14,796 nucleotides of DNA from Acidiferrobacteraceae bacterium (GCA_002721105.1 PBJL01000025.1:32535-47330), one strand, 5' to 3'. Numbered from the stretch's first letter, positions 1 to 7,717 are shown. Notes: generated from the sequence alone by a model not told the origin. Program-made: numbers and translations.

Positions 1-683
1 TCATCCGGTTCTGTGATTCTGTTCATCGGGTACTTTGCAACAGTTTTTGCCCAGAGCTCCTCAGAAGAGATGCCTTCCCTGTTCGCCTGTTCATCGATCG
101 CAAAATCTGCTCTTTCTGTTTTAACCCATGCCGGGCAAATTGTATTTACAGTTATCCCACATCGGGCAACCTCCAAGGCTAAACCCCGAGTCAAACCAAG
201 TAAACCTGTTTTTGCGCTACACTTGGCAGTCCAGCTGGGTTCACAACGAAACGATGAAGTGGCTGCCACAAATATTATCCTACCCCACTCCTTTTTGATC
301 ATTGATGGTAAAACAGCCCTGCTGCACCGGTAGCAACCAGTTAAGTCTGTATCAAGAACTCGTATCCACTCCTCCTCAGGTTGATCGACTACATCCCCAA
401 AATGTGAGTAGCCGTGCGAACAAATTAAAACATCAACCTGGCCGAAATTGTTAATCGAGTAATCAACCATAGATTGAACAGAATTTATTTGCCGAACATC
501 CACATGAGTTCCTATGACATCAAAACCCATATCACTCAGCATCGGTACCGCAGTTTCAAGTTTCTGGTTATTACTCGTTGATATACATAATCTGGCTCCC
601 ATTTCTCCAAAACGTTTTGCAGTAGCGAGTCCTATGCCGCTTGCCCCACCCGTAATCAGCACTACTTTTCCATCAAGTGACAT
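1..683 (-). CDS. SDR-family NAD(P)-dependent oxidoreductase, 3' end cut by window edge
   Basis: A classical short-chain dehydrogenase/reductase; 227 codons are visible and roughly 30 C-terminal residues are missing. The Rossmann motif TGGASGIG is at residues 11-18, and the region normally reading NNAG is CSHG (88-91). The end NRITEPD matches the conserved region just before the family's C-terminus. The start is ATG at 683, with a strong GGAGGA ribosome binding site just upstream. Oddity: where the family has YxxxK, this protein reads KCSAK (154-158), so the catalytic Tyr appears replaced by Lys while the second Lys is kept. Ser143/144 lie near the expected catalytic Ser. Similar proteins are annotated as 3-oxoacyl-ACP reductases or sugar and alcohol dehydrogenases; the substrate cannot be read from the sequence. 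The gene lies downstream of the MttB-like gene on the same strand, 202 bp away, so co-transcription is possible but unproven. Confidence 0.9.
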   Translation of the reverse strand, partial: MSLDGKVVLITGGASGIGLATAKRFGEMGARLCISTSNNQKLETAVPMLSDMGFDVIGTHVDVRQINSVQSMVDYSINNFGQVDVLICSHGYSHFGDVVDQPEEEWIRVLDTDLTGCYRCSRAVLPSMIKKEWGRIIFVAATSSFRCEPSWTAKCSAKTGLLGLTRGLALEVARCGITVNTICPAWVKTERADFAIDEQANREGISSEELWAKTVAKYPMNRITEPD

Positions 684-820
684 GGTTGTCCTCCAATATT
701 AACCGTAAAAAAAACCACAATATCAACTGGTAAATAATGTACTATTTTGTCTCAAACCATTAAGCCTAATCAAGAACTAGGGAACAACCAACGTACACTT
801 TCATACGGTCATTTCTTTGC

Positions 821-838
821 GCTAGACAGAAATCTAGC
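821..838. repeat. Short inverted repeat between MttB-like and SDR genes
   Basis: GCTAGA and TCTAGC form a perfect 6-bp stem around a 6-nt loop, 48 bp past the stop of the MttB-like gene. Neither strand has a T-run after it, so it is not a clear intrinsic terminator. It might be a weak transcript-end structure or chance. The rest of 684-885 holds no recognisable gene. Confidence 0.25.
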
Positions 839-885
839 CAGACACTGAATAATTTAATAATAACTTGTGTGCATTACGAGTTACT

Positions 886-2436
886 CTAGCTATCTTTATC
901 CGATTGAATTTCTTGTTTCCTTGCATCAACATATTCATTAATTGCGTCTTGACGTCCTTGTTCTAGCTTAGGTGGCTCAAAATCTTTAATGATAGACTGC
1001 CATATGTCAGTAGCTCGCCGGGTAGTATCTTTTGATCCAGATTCAGCCCAACTCTCATTATTTTGCCAATCGCTCAGAATTGGATTATAGAAAGCCGTCT
1101 CATAGCGCTCTAGCGTATGCTTTGTGCCAAAAAAATGCCCTCCAGGCGCCACTGAACCAATGCTATCTAGAGCTAGTTCTTCTTGATTTATAGCAGGTTT
1201 AGAGAAGAACGAAGACATATGCTGCAATATTTCAACATCAATTACAACTTTTTCAAAAGACGCAACCAAACCACCCTCGAGCCAACCTGCGGCGTGATAC
1301 AAAAGATTTGCCCTCCCCAGCATCGCACTCCAACAAGACATCTGAGTTTCATAAACCGCTTGTGCATCTGCTATGTTTGATGCATTACAGCCACTACTTC
1401 TATACGGTATTCCATATCGACGCGCCAATTGGCCGCCGACTAAATTAGCTTTACCATTTTCTGGAGTTCCAAACGTTGGCGCTCCTGACCGCATGTCAAC
1501 ATTTGATGTGAAGCCGCCATAAACTACTGGCGACCCTGGGAAGAATAGTTGAATCATTGCTATACAAAATAGAGCTTCCGCATTCTGTTGGGCGAGCGCC
1601 GCTCCCAAAGTTACGGGCGCCATTGCGCCCATCAAAGTAAAAGGAGTAACAATTGTGGCTTGCCCATATTCTGCCAACGCAAGCGCAGCATCTGACATCG
1701 CGTCATCTAGCTTACGGGGAGAATTAATGTTTATATTTCCCAGAAGCGATGGACTTAGAGCTAGCTCTTTTAATGATAATCCACGCGCAAGAGCTACCAT
1801 TTCAACAGCATCTCGGACACGGTCGCGTCCTATTGGAACGGCTGCAAATACCTTATCACTTAACATCAGTGATGATCGATACGTATCAAGATGTCTTGTA
1901 TTAGGGGGGAGATCGATAGGCGCGATTGTTTGATTGCCAAAAAAATGAATCGCATTAAATGCTTGGCCGAGTTTTACCAGGCTCTGATAGTCTTCAAAAT
2001 TAGCTGGACGCCGTCCTCTAATACAATCGTGAACATTAGGAGGACCTGAGACCATGCCAAAATGAATTTGATTGCCACCTACTTCTAGCTGACGGTTCGG
2101 ATTTCTTGGAGTAAGGGTGAATGAATTTGGTGCGCTTTCAATAATCTCCAATATTTTGTCTCTGCCTATTCTAACGATGCCGCTATTCTTATCTACCTTA
2201 GCGCCAATTTCTTCAAAGCGTTCTTTCACTTGCTGGCTTAAAACTTCTATCCCATGCTGTTCAAGTATTGTCATAGATGCATCGTGGATCAAATCTAAAT
2301 CCTTCTCTTTCAACGGTTCTAATGCAGAATAGGAAGTACGAATCTCTGCCCAAGGCAACTGCGGGAGCGTCTTTTCTCTAGATCGGGAAGTCCGTGCTTG
2401 GCGACGACGATTAGCTCGTTTAGTTTGTCGGCTCAA
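886..2436 (-). CDS. MttB-family (COG5598) methyltransferase, non-pyrrolysine type
   Basis: A 516-residue protein of the trimethylamine methyltransferase (MttB) family. It has the Arg/Lys-rich N-terminus common in these proteins (residues 4-20), the segment GPPNVHDCIRGRRPANFEDY (131-150), and the core around VVYGGFTSNVDMRSGAPTFG (304-323) and ADAQAVYETQ (356-365). There is no in-frame amber codon, so it lacks pyrrolysine. Characterised non-Pyl members (MtgB, MtpB, MtcB) demethylate glycine betaine, proline betaine or carnitine and pass the methyl to a corrinoid protein. No corrinoid protein or MtxA-type methyltransferase is encoded here, so partner and substrate are unknown. The start is inferred to be TTG at 2436: GGTAAG lies about 8 nt upstream, the frame has no ATG before the conserved region, and an in-frame stop lies about 80 nt upstream. 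It follows the QOR-like gene on the same strand after 135 bp. Confidence 0.9.
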   Translation of the reverse strand: MSRQTKRANRRRQARTSRSREKTLPQLPWAEIRTSYSALEPLKEKDLDLIHDASMTILEQHGIEVLSQQVKERFEEIGAKVDKNSGIVRIGRDKILEIIESAPNSFTLTPRNPNRQLEVGGNQIHFGMVSGPPNVHDCIRGRRPANFEDYQSLVKLGQAFNAIHFFGNQTIAPIDLPPNTRHLDTYRSSLMLSDKVFAAVPIGRDRVRDAVEMVALARGLSLKELALSPSLLGNININSPRKLDDAMSDAALALAEYGQATIVTPFTLMGAMAPVTLGAALAQQNAEALFCIAMIQLFFPGSPVVYGGFTSNVDMRSGAPTFGTPENGKANLVGGQLARRYGIPYRSSGCNASNIADAQAVYETQMSCWSAMLGRANLLYHAAGWLEGGLVASFEKVVIDVEILQHMSSFFSKPAINQEELALDSIGSVAPGGHFFGTKHTLERYETAFYNPILSDWQNNESWAESGSKDTTRRATDIWQSIIKDFEPPKLEQGRQDAINEYVDARKQEIQSDKDS

Positions 2437-2472
2437 ATTTTTTCTTACCGTATGTTGACAGAATTTATCAGC

Positions 2473-2493
2473 ACTAAACCTCTAGGATTTAGT
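2473..2493. promoter_or_regulatory. Imperfect palindrome upstream of the MttB-like gene
   Basis: ACTAAA and TTTAGT arms bracket a partly symmetric centre; 8 of the outer pairs can form, one of them G-T. It lies 37-57 bp upstream of the inferred TTG start, a usual place for a repressor or activator site. No binding protein is identified. It could also be a leader hairpin. Confidence 0.3.
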
Positions 2494-2557
2494 GATGTTA
2501 TTGCTGAATAATTTTTTTCAAAATTTGATGATTCATAATAAATAATCAAATTCACAT

Positions 2558-2575
2558 ATAGCAGAATATTGCTAT
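2558..2575. repeat. Stem-loop overlapping the stop of the QOR-like gene
   Basis: ATAGCA and TGCTAT form a 6-bp stem with a 6-nt loop, and the stem includes the TAG stop of the minus-strand QOR-like gene. The following minus-strand bases are AT-rich without a clean U-tract. This is a weak candidate for transcript termination or 3'-end protection. Confidence 0.25.
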
Positions 2576-3567
2576 GTTGTTAATACAATTTTACCAATAT
2601 GGGCGCTGGTTTCCATTAACTGATGTGCATCGGATGCACGAACTAGGGGAAACGTTTTGTAGATTATTGGTTTAATTGTTTTTTCTTCTAACAACGGCCA
2701 TACGTATTTACGCAAGTCTCTTGCAATCGTACCTTTCTGAGACACTGTTTGAGGTCTTAATGTTGAACCGGTAAAAACAAGTCGTTTGGTCATAATAGGC
2801 CTAAGATCAAGAGAAACTTTACTGGAGGTAAGAAACGCAATTTGAATTAAGCGTCCACCGACAGCCAGTGCCTGTATATTTCGTTCTATATAAGACCCGC
2901 CTACCATATCAAGAATTACCTCCACGCCATTACCTTGAGTCAGGTCAGAAATAACTTCAACAAAGTCTTCTGTTTTGTAATTAATGCTTCTAAAGGCTCC
3001 TAAGTTATCACATGCTCGGCACTTATCATCAGACCCTGCAGTTGTAATGACTTTAGCTCCAAAATGTGCAGCCAATTGAATTGCAGTTGTACCGATACCA
3101 CTAGAACCGCCATGGATCAGAATATTTTCACCACGCTGCAGAGATCCTTTTTGAAAAACATTGGTCCAAACTGTAAAGTAGGTTTCGGGAATGGCTGCAG
3201 CCTCGATAAGCGTAAGTGTTGACGGGCATGGCAAGCATTGTGGAGCTGGAGCTACGCAATATTCAGCATAACCACCACCGGCGACTAATGCACAAACAGC
3301 ATCATTTAGCTTCCAGCTCCTACAGTTTTCGCCAACGGCTGCCACAGTGCCAGCCACCTCTAATCCGGGTATCTTAGACACATGAGCAGGCGGCTGATAT
3401 TTTCCTTGGCGTTGAAGGATGTCGGGGCGATTTACTCCCGCCGCAGCAACTTTGATCAGAACCTCGCCTGGACCTGGAGTCGGTAGTGAGCCTATAACGG
3501 CAGACAACATCTCGCATCCGCCCGGAGCCTTAATATCAACATAACACATTTCATTAGGAAGCTTCAT
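2572..3567 (-). CDS. NAD(P)H quinone oxidoreductase, PIG3/TP53I3-like MDR reductase
   Basis: A 331-residue zinc-independent medium-chain reductase, the usual full length. The N-terminal GroES-like domain carries the PIG3 signature GVNRPDILQRQGKYQPP (44-60). The Rossmann nucleotide site is HGGSSGIGTTAIQLA (152-166). The structural and catalytic zinc ligands of alcohol dehydrogenases are not seen. Family members reduce quinones or enone-like carbonyls with NADPH in the cytosol. The start is ATG at 3567; no strong ribosome site is visible. It begins 32 bp after the stop of the LanM-like gene on the same strand, so the two are probably co-transcribed. That pairing is of interest because MDR enzymes (LanJA, e.g. 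LtnJ) reduce dehydroalanine in some lanthipeptides. LtnJ is of the zinc-dependent type, however, so a plain housekeeping quinone reductase remains possible. Confidence 0.93.
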   Translation of the reverse strand: MKLPNEMCYVDIKAPGGCEMLSAVIGSLPTPGPGEVLIKVAAAGVNRPDILQRQGKYQPPAHVSKIPGLEVAGTVAAVGENCRSWKLNDAVCALVAGGGYAEYCVAPAPQCLPCPSTLTLIEAAAIPETYFTVWTNVFQKGSLQRGENILIHGGSSGIGTTAIQLAAHFGAKVITTAGSDDKCRACDNLGAFRSINYKTEDFVEVISDLTQGNGVEVILDMVGGSYIERNIQALAVGGRLIQIAFLTSSKVSLDLRPIMTKRLVFTGSTLRPQTVSQKGTIARDLRKYVWPLLEEKTIKPIIYKTFPLVRASDAHQLMETSAHIGKIVLTT

Positions 3568-3599
3568 TATCGTAATATCAAAAACCTATAGAAAATCTA

Positions 3600-5843
3600 T
3601 TATTCATCAACAAATTTTAGTCCTGCTTCCTTCGGAAGCGTTTTTCCAGTAACTATGAAAACCGCTTGTCTGGGATCCTTAAGACATATCATACGAAATT
3701 CATCTGAGACTTGTGAGCGCCGGAATATTTCAGGCATGGCGATCCTTAACTCCCCTTCACTTATGACCTCAAATTCATTTTTGCACTCCATTTCGCTAAA
3801 TGCTTTGCCACTATATTCGGTCCCCCTGTCGATAGAACTATTTAGTTGGCAATCTGGATGGAGTACGCTATCTTCGCTAATAGAACTTCGGATCAATTTT
3901 TTTTGCTGTTCAAGATCGCACTCAGAGAGGCTATTAAGCTTTCTTCGTGCATCTTGCAAGGGAGTGCTATCAAAGCATGCGTCAATCGTTAACCCATTGG
4001 CTGTTGTCATTGTATTTTGATCGGCCTTTGCCATGAACTTTGGTAGATCATGATGAAATAAATCTTCTATTTCTAAGTCTACTAATGGCCATAGAGGCTC
4101 TGCTCCATTTTCTGTAAAAACATCACTATATAAAACTTCAAGTTCTATACCGAGATCGACTCCGCTCTTCTGGAAGTCAGGATGTAAGATTCTGCTAAGG
4201 ATGGATCCATAAAGCTCAGTAGAGTGTTTGAAGTATCGAACTGATTGCTGAAGTAGCCGAATGAAGGGAGAATCGGAAGCTAACATGTGATTCTTTATTT
4301 GAGAAATAAAATGATAAGTTTCTTCGAATCCACGAACCACCTCCTCTGTGTAATCTGCTGGAACAAGCGCTCTATTAGCAATTTGTGGCGCATTAGCTGA
4401 ATCAAAAGACCTACGTATGTTTATAGCTTCATAGACCATAGCATCAGTATTGATATAGGAATGCTTAAGAATATTTATTTCGGCCTCTTTATTACCACTT
4501 GCTCCCATGCCTGATACATCGACATAGTTGCCTCTAATTTTTGTTGGTTTTGGAAGAAAATGGGATCTAAGCACTGAGCGCTCAATTAGACCCGAGGTAA
4601 GATTCTTGCCTCCCTTAGGCTTTTCAATTGACACCGCTCGATGCTGTGATATTGTTTCGCAATCAATTGGTATTGGATATTCCCCCATCGCTATGATATT
4701 TTCATGATGAAAATCTACACTATCCAACATGTAGAACAATGCTAAAAGAGCTCCACATCTTAGATAGAATGCACAAGCTTGGCTGTCACAATCCATTGAT
4801 ATGTTTTCAGCGAACTCCATCCAACCATAATGTGATTTGTGAACAAGTTTTAAAATTTTGAAGTCATGTGGGGCTCCTCTCTGATTCAGCCAACTAACGA
4901 GATCAAAGTACCCCATGTCTGCTGAAATATCTTTTGGTTTATAGATAATTTTATGCCCGCTATCAAATTCTACTAACGCTACAGTTCTGCCTTTATCATG
5001 AGCGTCTGATAATCCAGGAAGAACATGTATTACCTGAGCGTTTTTAGGAATATTAAATACGTCTGCCAGATCTGATTCATCCTCGGCCAAGCGACTACAT
5101 TGTTCAGCGGTGTTATTAATCCATTGCTCTATACAATGGACCAAATGGCGCGCAAAAACAGGATAATCACAACATAGCTGCTTTAGTCCAGTATTAAGCA
5201 GCTTAGAAACAAATTGCTTATAGTATGCTTTTGATTTTGAGTTATTTCGGATAGCCCTATACTCCAAGCGCTCTAGCTGGGTTAAGGCTAAATAAGAATT
5301 AAATTCTAGCTCCAAAATTCGGCTGCATGATTCAGAGAGACGAACCAAAAGAAATCTATCGAGATCTGCGTAGGCAGAGCCAGAAAACCGATGCAATTCG
5401 CCCGAAACCTTTGTAATAAGCCTCATTCTGGCAAATTCTATGATTGGAACGAAGATTTCCTCAAATGGGACTGGATTATCTGACGTAAGGTAGGGTCTTC
5501 TAAACAGATAATCCTCACTAATCAACTCAGGATCAAATTGACGAATTGCCTCCAAAATTTCATTCAGTGTCCCCAACCATTTTGGAGTCTCATCGAGCCA
5601 CCCTAGATTATCTGTTAGGACAAAATCAATATCGTCATCATTCAGTCCTGCGATTTCTAACCGCTTCTGAAAAGAAATGTGATTCCCACGAAAAGCAAGT
5701 TCGAGCCACTTAGTCCGTCTATCTTTACTTGCCCTTGAAGGCTCGCCTGCTTTCTTTATATCTAACTGTGAAATTCGCTTCAGACGCTCTTGAAGAGATA
5801 AAGACTGCTCCGCTATATGCTTTGACTCGAGTGGACTCAACAT
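3600..5843 (-). CDS. LanM-type lanthipeptide dehydratase (DUF4135) lacking the LanC cyclase domain
   Basis: A 747-residue protein matching the N-terminal dehydratase of class II lanthipeptide synthetases, which phosphorylate Ser/Thr of a precursor peptide and eliminate phosphate to give Dha/Dhb. Residues align by spacing with CylM: Asp280 and His282 (CylM D252/H254), Lys302 in YKPKD (K274), Asp377-x-His379-x-x-Asn382 (D347/H349/N352), Asp394 (D364), Arg536 and Thr542 (R506/T512). The late dehydratase pattern EIEDLFHHDLPKF is at 591-603. Full LanM proteins reach about 1000 residues with a C-terminal zinc cyclase. Here the chain stops at 747, and the last ~100 residues show no LanC Cys/His zinc site. 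The start is ATG at 5843 with AGGTGA about 10 nt upstream. It is the first gene of a minus-strand row, with the MDR reductase following 32 bp later. No precursor gene or exporter protease is recognised nearby. The fold assignment is firm; the role is inferred. Confidence 0.88.
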   Translation of the reverse strand: MLSPLESKHIAEQSLSLQERLKRISQLDIKKAGEPSRASKDRRTKWLELAFRGNHISFQKRLEIAGLNDDDIDFVLTDNLGWLDETPKWLGTLNEILEAIRQFDPELISEDYLFRRPYLTSDNPVPFEEIFVPIIEFARMRLITKVSGELHRFSGSAYADLDRFLLVRLSESCSRILELEFNSYLALTQLERLEYRAIRNNSKSKAYYKQFVSKLLNTGLKQLCCDYPVFARHLVHCIEQWINNTAEQCSRLAEDESDLADVFNIPKNAQVIHVLPGLSDAHDKGRTVALVEFDSGHKIIYKPKDISADMGYFDLVSWLNQRGAPHDFKILKLVHKSHYGWMEFAENISMDCDSQACAFYLRCGALLALFYMLDSVDFHHENIIAMGEYPIPIDCETISQHRAVSIEKPKGGKNLTSGLIERSVLRSHFLPKPTKIRGNYVDVSGMGASGNKEAEINILKHSYINTDAMVYEAINIRRSFDSANAPQIANRALVPADYTEEVVRGFEETYHFISQIKNHMLASDSPFIRLLQQSVRYFKHSTELYGSILSRILHPDFQKSGVDLGIELEVLYSDVFTENGAEPLWPLVDLEIEDLFHHDLPKFMAKADQNTMTTANGLTIDACFDSTPLQDARRKLNSLSECDLEQQKKLIRSSISEDSVLHPDCQLNSSIDRGTEYSGKAFSEMECKNEFEVISEGELRIAMPEIFRRSQVSDEFRMICLKDPRQAVFIVTGKTLPKEAGLKFVDE

Positions 5844-6205
5844 TCGCTTTTTTCACCTAGTTAGCTTGATATCAGTATTTCTAACATATTTTCTAAGGAG
5901 TTTTAAGTCTTTAACTCAAACTTAAGCAATAAGAACTTATTAGGATCTATATCAGAGACATGGTTTATTACCAACAGTCCTCTATGTGCCAACTATGTTA
6001 AAGTGGCAACCCATGCACAATCGAGCAGGACTCCATCACTCCATGAGTCAGTCTATTTTCGATATGGAAATTCTCTTACCACCAATTGTCCTCCTGCCTG
6101 CCAATGCCGAGGAAGCAATCGACTACGCTGGAGAGCAAACTCTTGATCTAACGCTGCACCAGAATTTCTTTATCTATCTGCCGCTTCGAAAGTAAAACAC
6201 TCTTC
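5844..6205. other. 362-bp gap with no firm gene; possible small ORFs between LanM-like and DMT genes
   Basis: The part nearest the LanM-like gene (5844-5958) is AT-rich leader and holds an inverted repeat TTAAGT/ACTTAA (5903-5908 and 5920-5925). The part from about 5957 to 6195 is richer in G+C. It contains a plus-strand frame open from GTG 5986 (or ATG 5995) to TAA 6195, of 69 or 66 residues, with no recognised domain and no Cys. Another plus frame, from GTG 6003 to TGA 6146, would give 47 residues with three Cys and many Ser/Thr (it contains SLTTNCPPACQCRG). Neither has a good ribosome binding site or a Gly-Gly leader. They may be chance, a gene remnant, or a precursor peptide; I cannot decide. 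Confidence 0.4.
5946..5974 (-). promoter_or_regulatory. Candidate sigma70-like promoter for the LanM-like gene
   Basis: On the minus strand, TTGGTA (5974-5969) and TATAGA (5951-5946) are separated by 17 nt. Each matches 4 of 6 consensus bases. This would give a leader of about 95 nt before the LanM-like ATG. In an AT-rich region such matches arise easily. Confidence 0.25.
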
Positions 6206-7126
6206 ATGTTAAGTGGTAATCAGAGGGGTATTTTATTTATATTAATCGGGATGACGATATCGTCTGTCCAGGATACGTTGATTAAACTCTTGTCAGACGA
6301 TCTCTCGATTTTTCAAATTCAGTTCTTCAGATCACTCGTGGGTATCGGGGTTATAATTCTGTTTCAGATTACATTACGGCAACCTGTAATAGTTACAACT
6401 GCTTACCCAGCGCTAAGCTTACTCCGGGGAATCATGTTCTTTGGTGCGTACTCATTATTCTATTTTGCACAATCCAAAATACCAATTGCCAATGCAACTG
6501 TCTTATATTTAGCTAACCCATTTTTTACAACATTAATTGCGATACTAATTTTTAAGAGTCAAGTCGGTTTTAAACATTGGCTAATCATAATTTTTGGATT
6601 TTTCGGAGTCGTATTGATCTATCAGCCTAATACTAAAGTGTTTAACGTTTATTACCTTCTTCCAATACTAGTAGCGCTCCTCTATTCACTCATTGTTACT
6701 ATAACCAAACTAACATCTAACAAAGACACTCTTTTCCAGCAACTCTTTTATACATATTTGGTAACTGTTTTTCTAAGCGGACTCCTAGGTTTGACGGTGG
6801 GAGATGGTAGATTTGATACAGCCGAATATGCTCAGATAAAATTTCTAGTCCGGGGTTGGCAAATCTTTGATCTCAGCGCTGTTGTCTGGCTACTTACTAT
6901 TTCGGTAATTGGCACTACGGCGCACGCATTTTTTCTGGCTGCATACCGTATAGGTGATCCTTCTGTGATTAGCCCTTATGAGTACACGTTGCTTCCATGG
7001 ATGATCTTATGGGGTTTTGTTTTCTGGAGTGAAGTGCCATCATTCGAAGTCCTTATCGGGATGTTACTTATTGTAGGCTCTGGGCTTGTGCTTTTTTATA
7101 ATGAACAAGCAAAAAACAAAAAATGA
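6206..7126 (+). CDS. EamA-domain DMT-superfamily transporter
   Basis: A 306-residue inner-membrane protein with two EamA repeats (about residues 7-138 and 150-297). By hydrophobicity it has about ten transmembrane segments, near 7-27, 34-55, 70-90, 96-117, 123-140, 147-167, 179-198, 225-247, 255-275 and 281-298. The late segment DPSVISPYEYTLLPW (251-265), followed by a hydrophobic helix and a Glu (WSEVPS), is typical of the second repeat. Family members move amino acids, amines or other small metabolites, mostly outward; the substrate is not readable here. The start is ATG at 6206; the ribosome site is weak. It stands alone on the plus strand, divergent from the LanM-like gene and convergent with the cupin. 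The closeness of tmm and of the LanM-like gene allows an amine or peptide-product role, but nothing in the sequence proves either. Confidence 0.92.
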   Translation: MLSGNQRGILFILIGMTISSVQDTLIKLLSDDLSIFQIQFFRSLVGIGVIILFQITLRQPVIVTTAYPALSLLRGIMFFGAYSLFYFAQSKIPIANATVLYLANPFFTTLIAILIFKSQVGFKHWLIIIFGFFGVVLIYQPNTKVFNVYYLLPILVALLYSLIVTITKLTSNKDTLFQQLFYTYLVTVFLSGLLGLTVGDGRFDTAEYAQIKFLVRGWQIFDLSAVVWLLTISVIGTTAHAFFLAAYRIGDPSVISPYEYTLLPWMILWGFVFWSEVPSFEVLIGMLLIVGSGLVLFYNEQAKNKK

Positions 7127-7139
7127 TGGTCTTCCCCAT

Positions 7140-7151
7140 TTGTAATTACAA
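7140..7151. repeat. 12-bp perfect palindrome after the DMT transporter gene
   Basis: TTGTAATTACAA is self-complementary and lies 13 bp after the transporter stop. It is AT-rich and has no U-tract, so it may be a binding site or chance. The rest of 7127-7332 shows no gene I can support. Confidence 0.2.
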
Positions 7152-7332
7152 TTTAATGTTACAGACGATGGCGGGAAACCAAGCGTCCGACTAGGCAAAA
7201 GGAATAGCTAACGTAATGTCCTTCCCCCTCCCTACCAAGTACGGTCTTTTCCTTCGCCATAGCTATCATAATAATGAGTGTCCAGATGTTGATCCAATGG
7301 TCTTTTTCAGTCTCGGTGAAATACCGAAAAAC

Positions 7333-7671
7333 TTAAACGCCATCATGGTTTATTCCAATTAGCAAACAGCCTGTGTTTGTGCGTGAGTTATGACGTGTGC
7401 CTTTTGGGTACGTTACAAAATCACCTGGCTTCAATGTTGTGCCATCGTCCTCTATGAGATCTCCCTCTAGAATAAGGAATTCTTCATCGACATCATGTAC
7501 GTGCACCACAGTTTCGGCGCCAGGCTCTAAACGCATTGCATACCAACCCTTTCGTAGCTTTGGATCATAACTAATGTTGAGCAAAGTAATATTTTCTTGT
7601 TCTTGCCCATCTAAATCGTAGGGTACGAATTGGCCCTTATAGATATTGGTAATTTTTCTAGATTCATTCAT
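7333..7671 (-). CDS. Small single-domain cupin protein
   Basis: A 112-residue one-barrel cupin. Motif 1 is HVHDVDEEFLILEG (57-70), with metal ligands His57, His59 and Glu63 or Glu64. Motif 2 is GDFVTYPKGTRHNSRTN (83-99), with His94 as the fourth ligand. This resembles ChrR-type and quercetinase-like cupins, which bind Fe, Mn or Zn and act as small oxygenases, isomerases or sensors in the cytosol. The exact reaction cannot be told. The start is ATG at 7671 with no strong ribosome site. The gene is divergent from tmm and shares the 250-bp upstream region with it, so common regulation is plausible. A regulatory or accessory role in methylamine use is only inference. Confidence 0.88.
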   Translation of the reverse strand: MNESRKITNIYKGQFVPYDLDGQEQENITLLNISYDPKLRKGWYAMRLEPGAETVVHVHDVDEEFLILEGDLIEDDGTTLKPGDFVTYPKGTRHNSRTNTGCLLIGINHDGV

Positions 7672-7708
7672 TGATATCGATTTCGTCAGGCGTTATTGGC
7701 ATTTAATG

Positions 7709-7717
7709 TGGTATTAT
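7709..7717 (+). promoter_or_regulatory. Candidate extended -10 element for tmm
   Basis: TGGTATTAT fits the TGn-TATAAT extended -10 pattern (5 of 6 in the hexamer), with no good -35. It would give a tmm leader of about 200 nt. A second AT-rich -10-like site, TATAAA, lies near 7854-7859 and would give a shorter leader. Confidence 0.25.

Noticed and set aside
3655..4020. 121-codon plus-strand open frame inside the LanM-like gene
   Set aside because: Antisense to a strongly supported coding region and with no recognisable protein features.
7134..7332. Minus-strand short frames containing a piece reading DTHYYDSYGEGKDRTW and another reading MAKEKTVLGREGEGHYV
   Set aside because: Each is under about 45 codons, the frames conflict, there is no ribosome site, and I recognise no family. 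They may be a gene remnant but I cannot support one.
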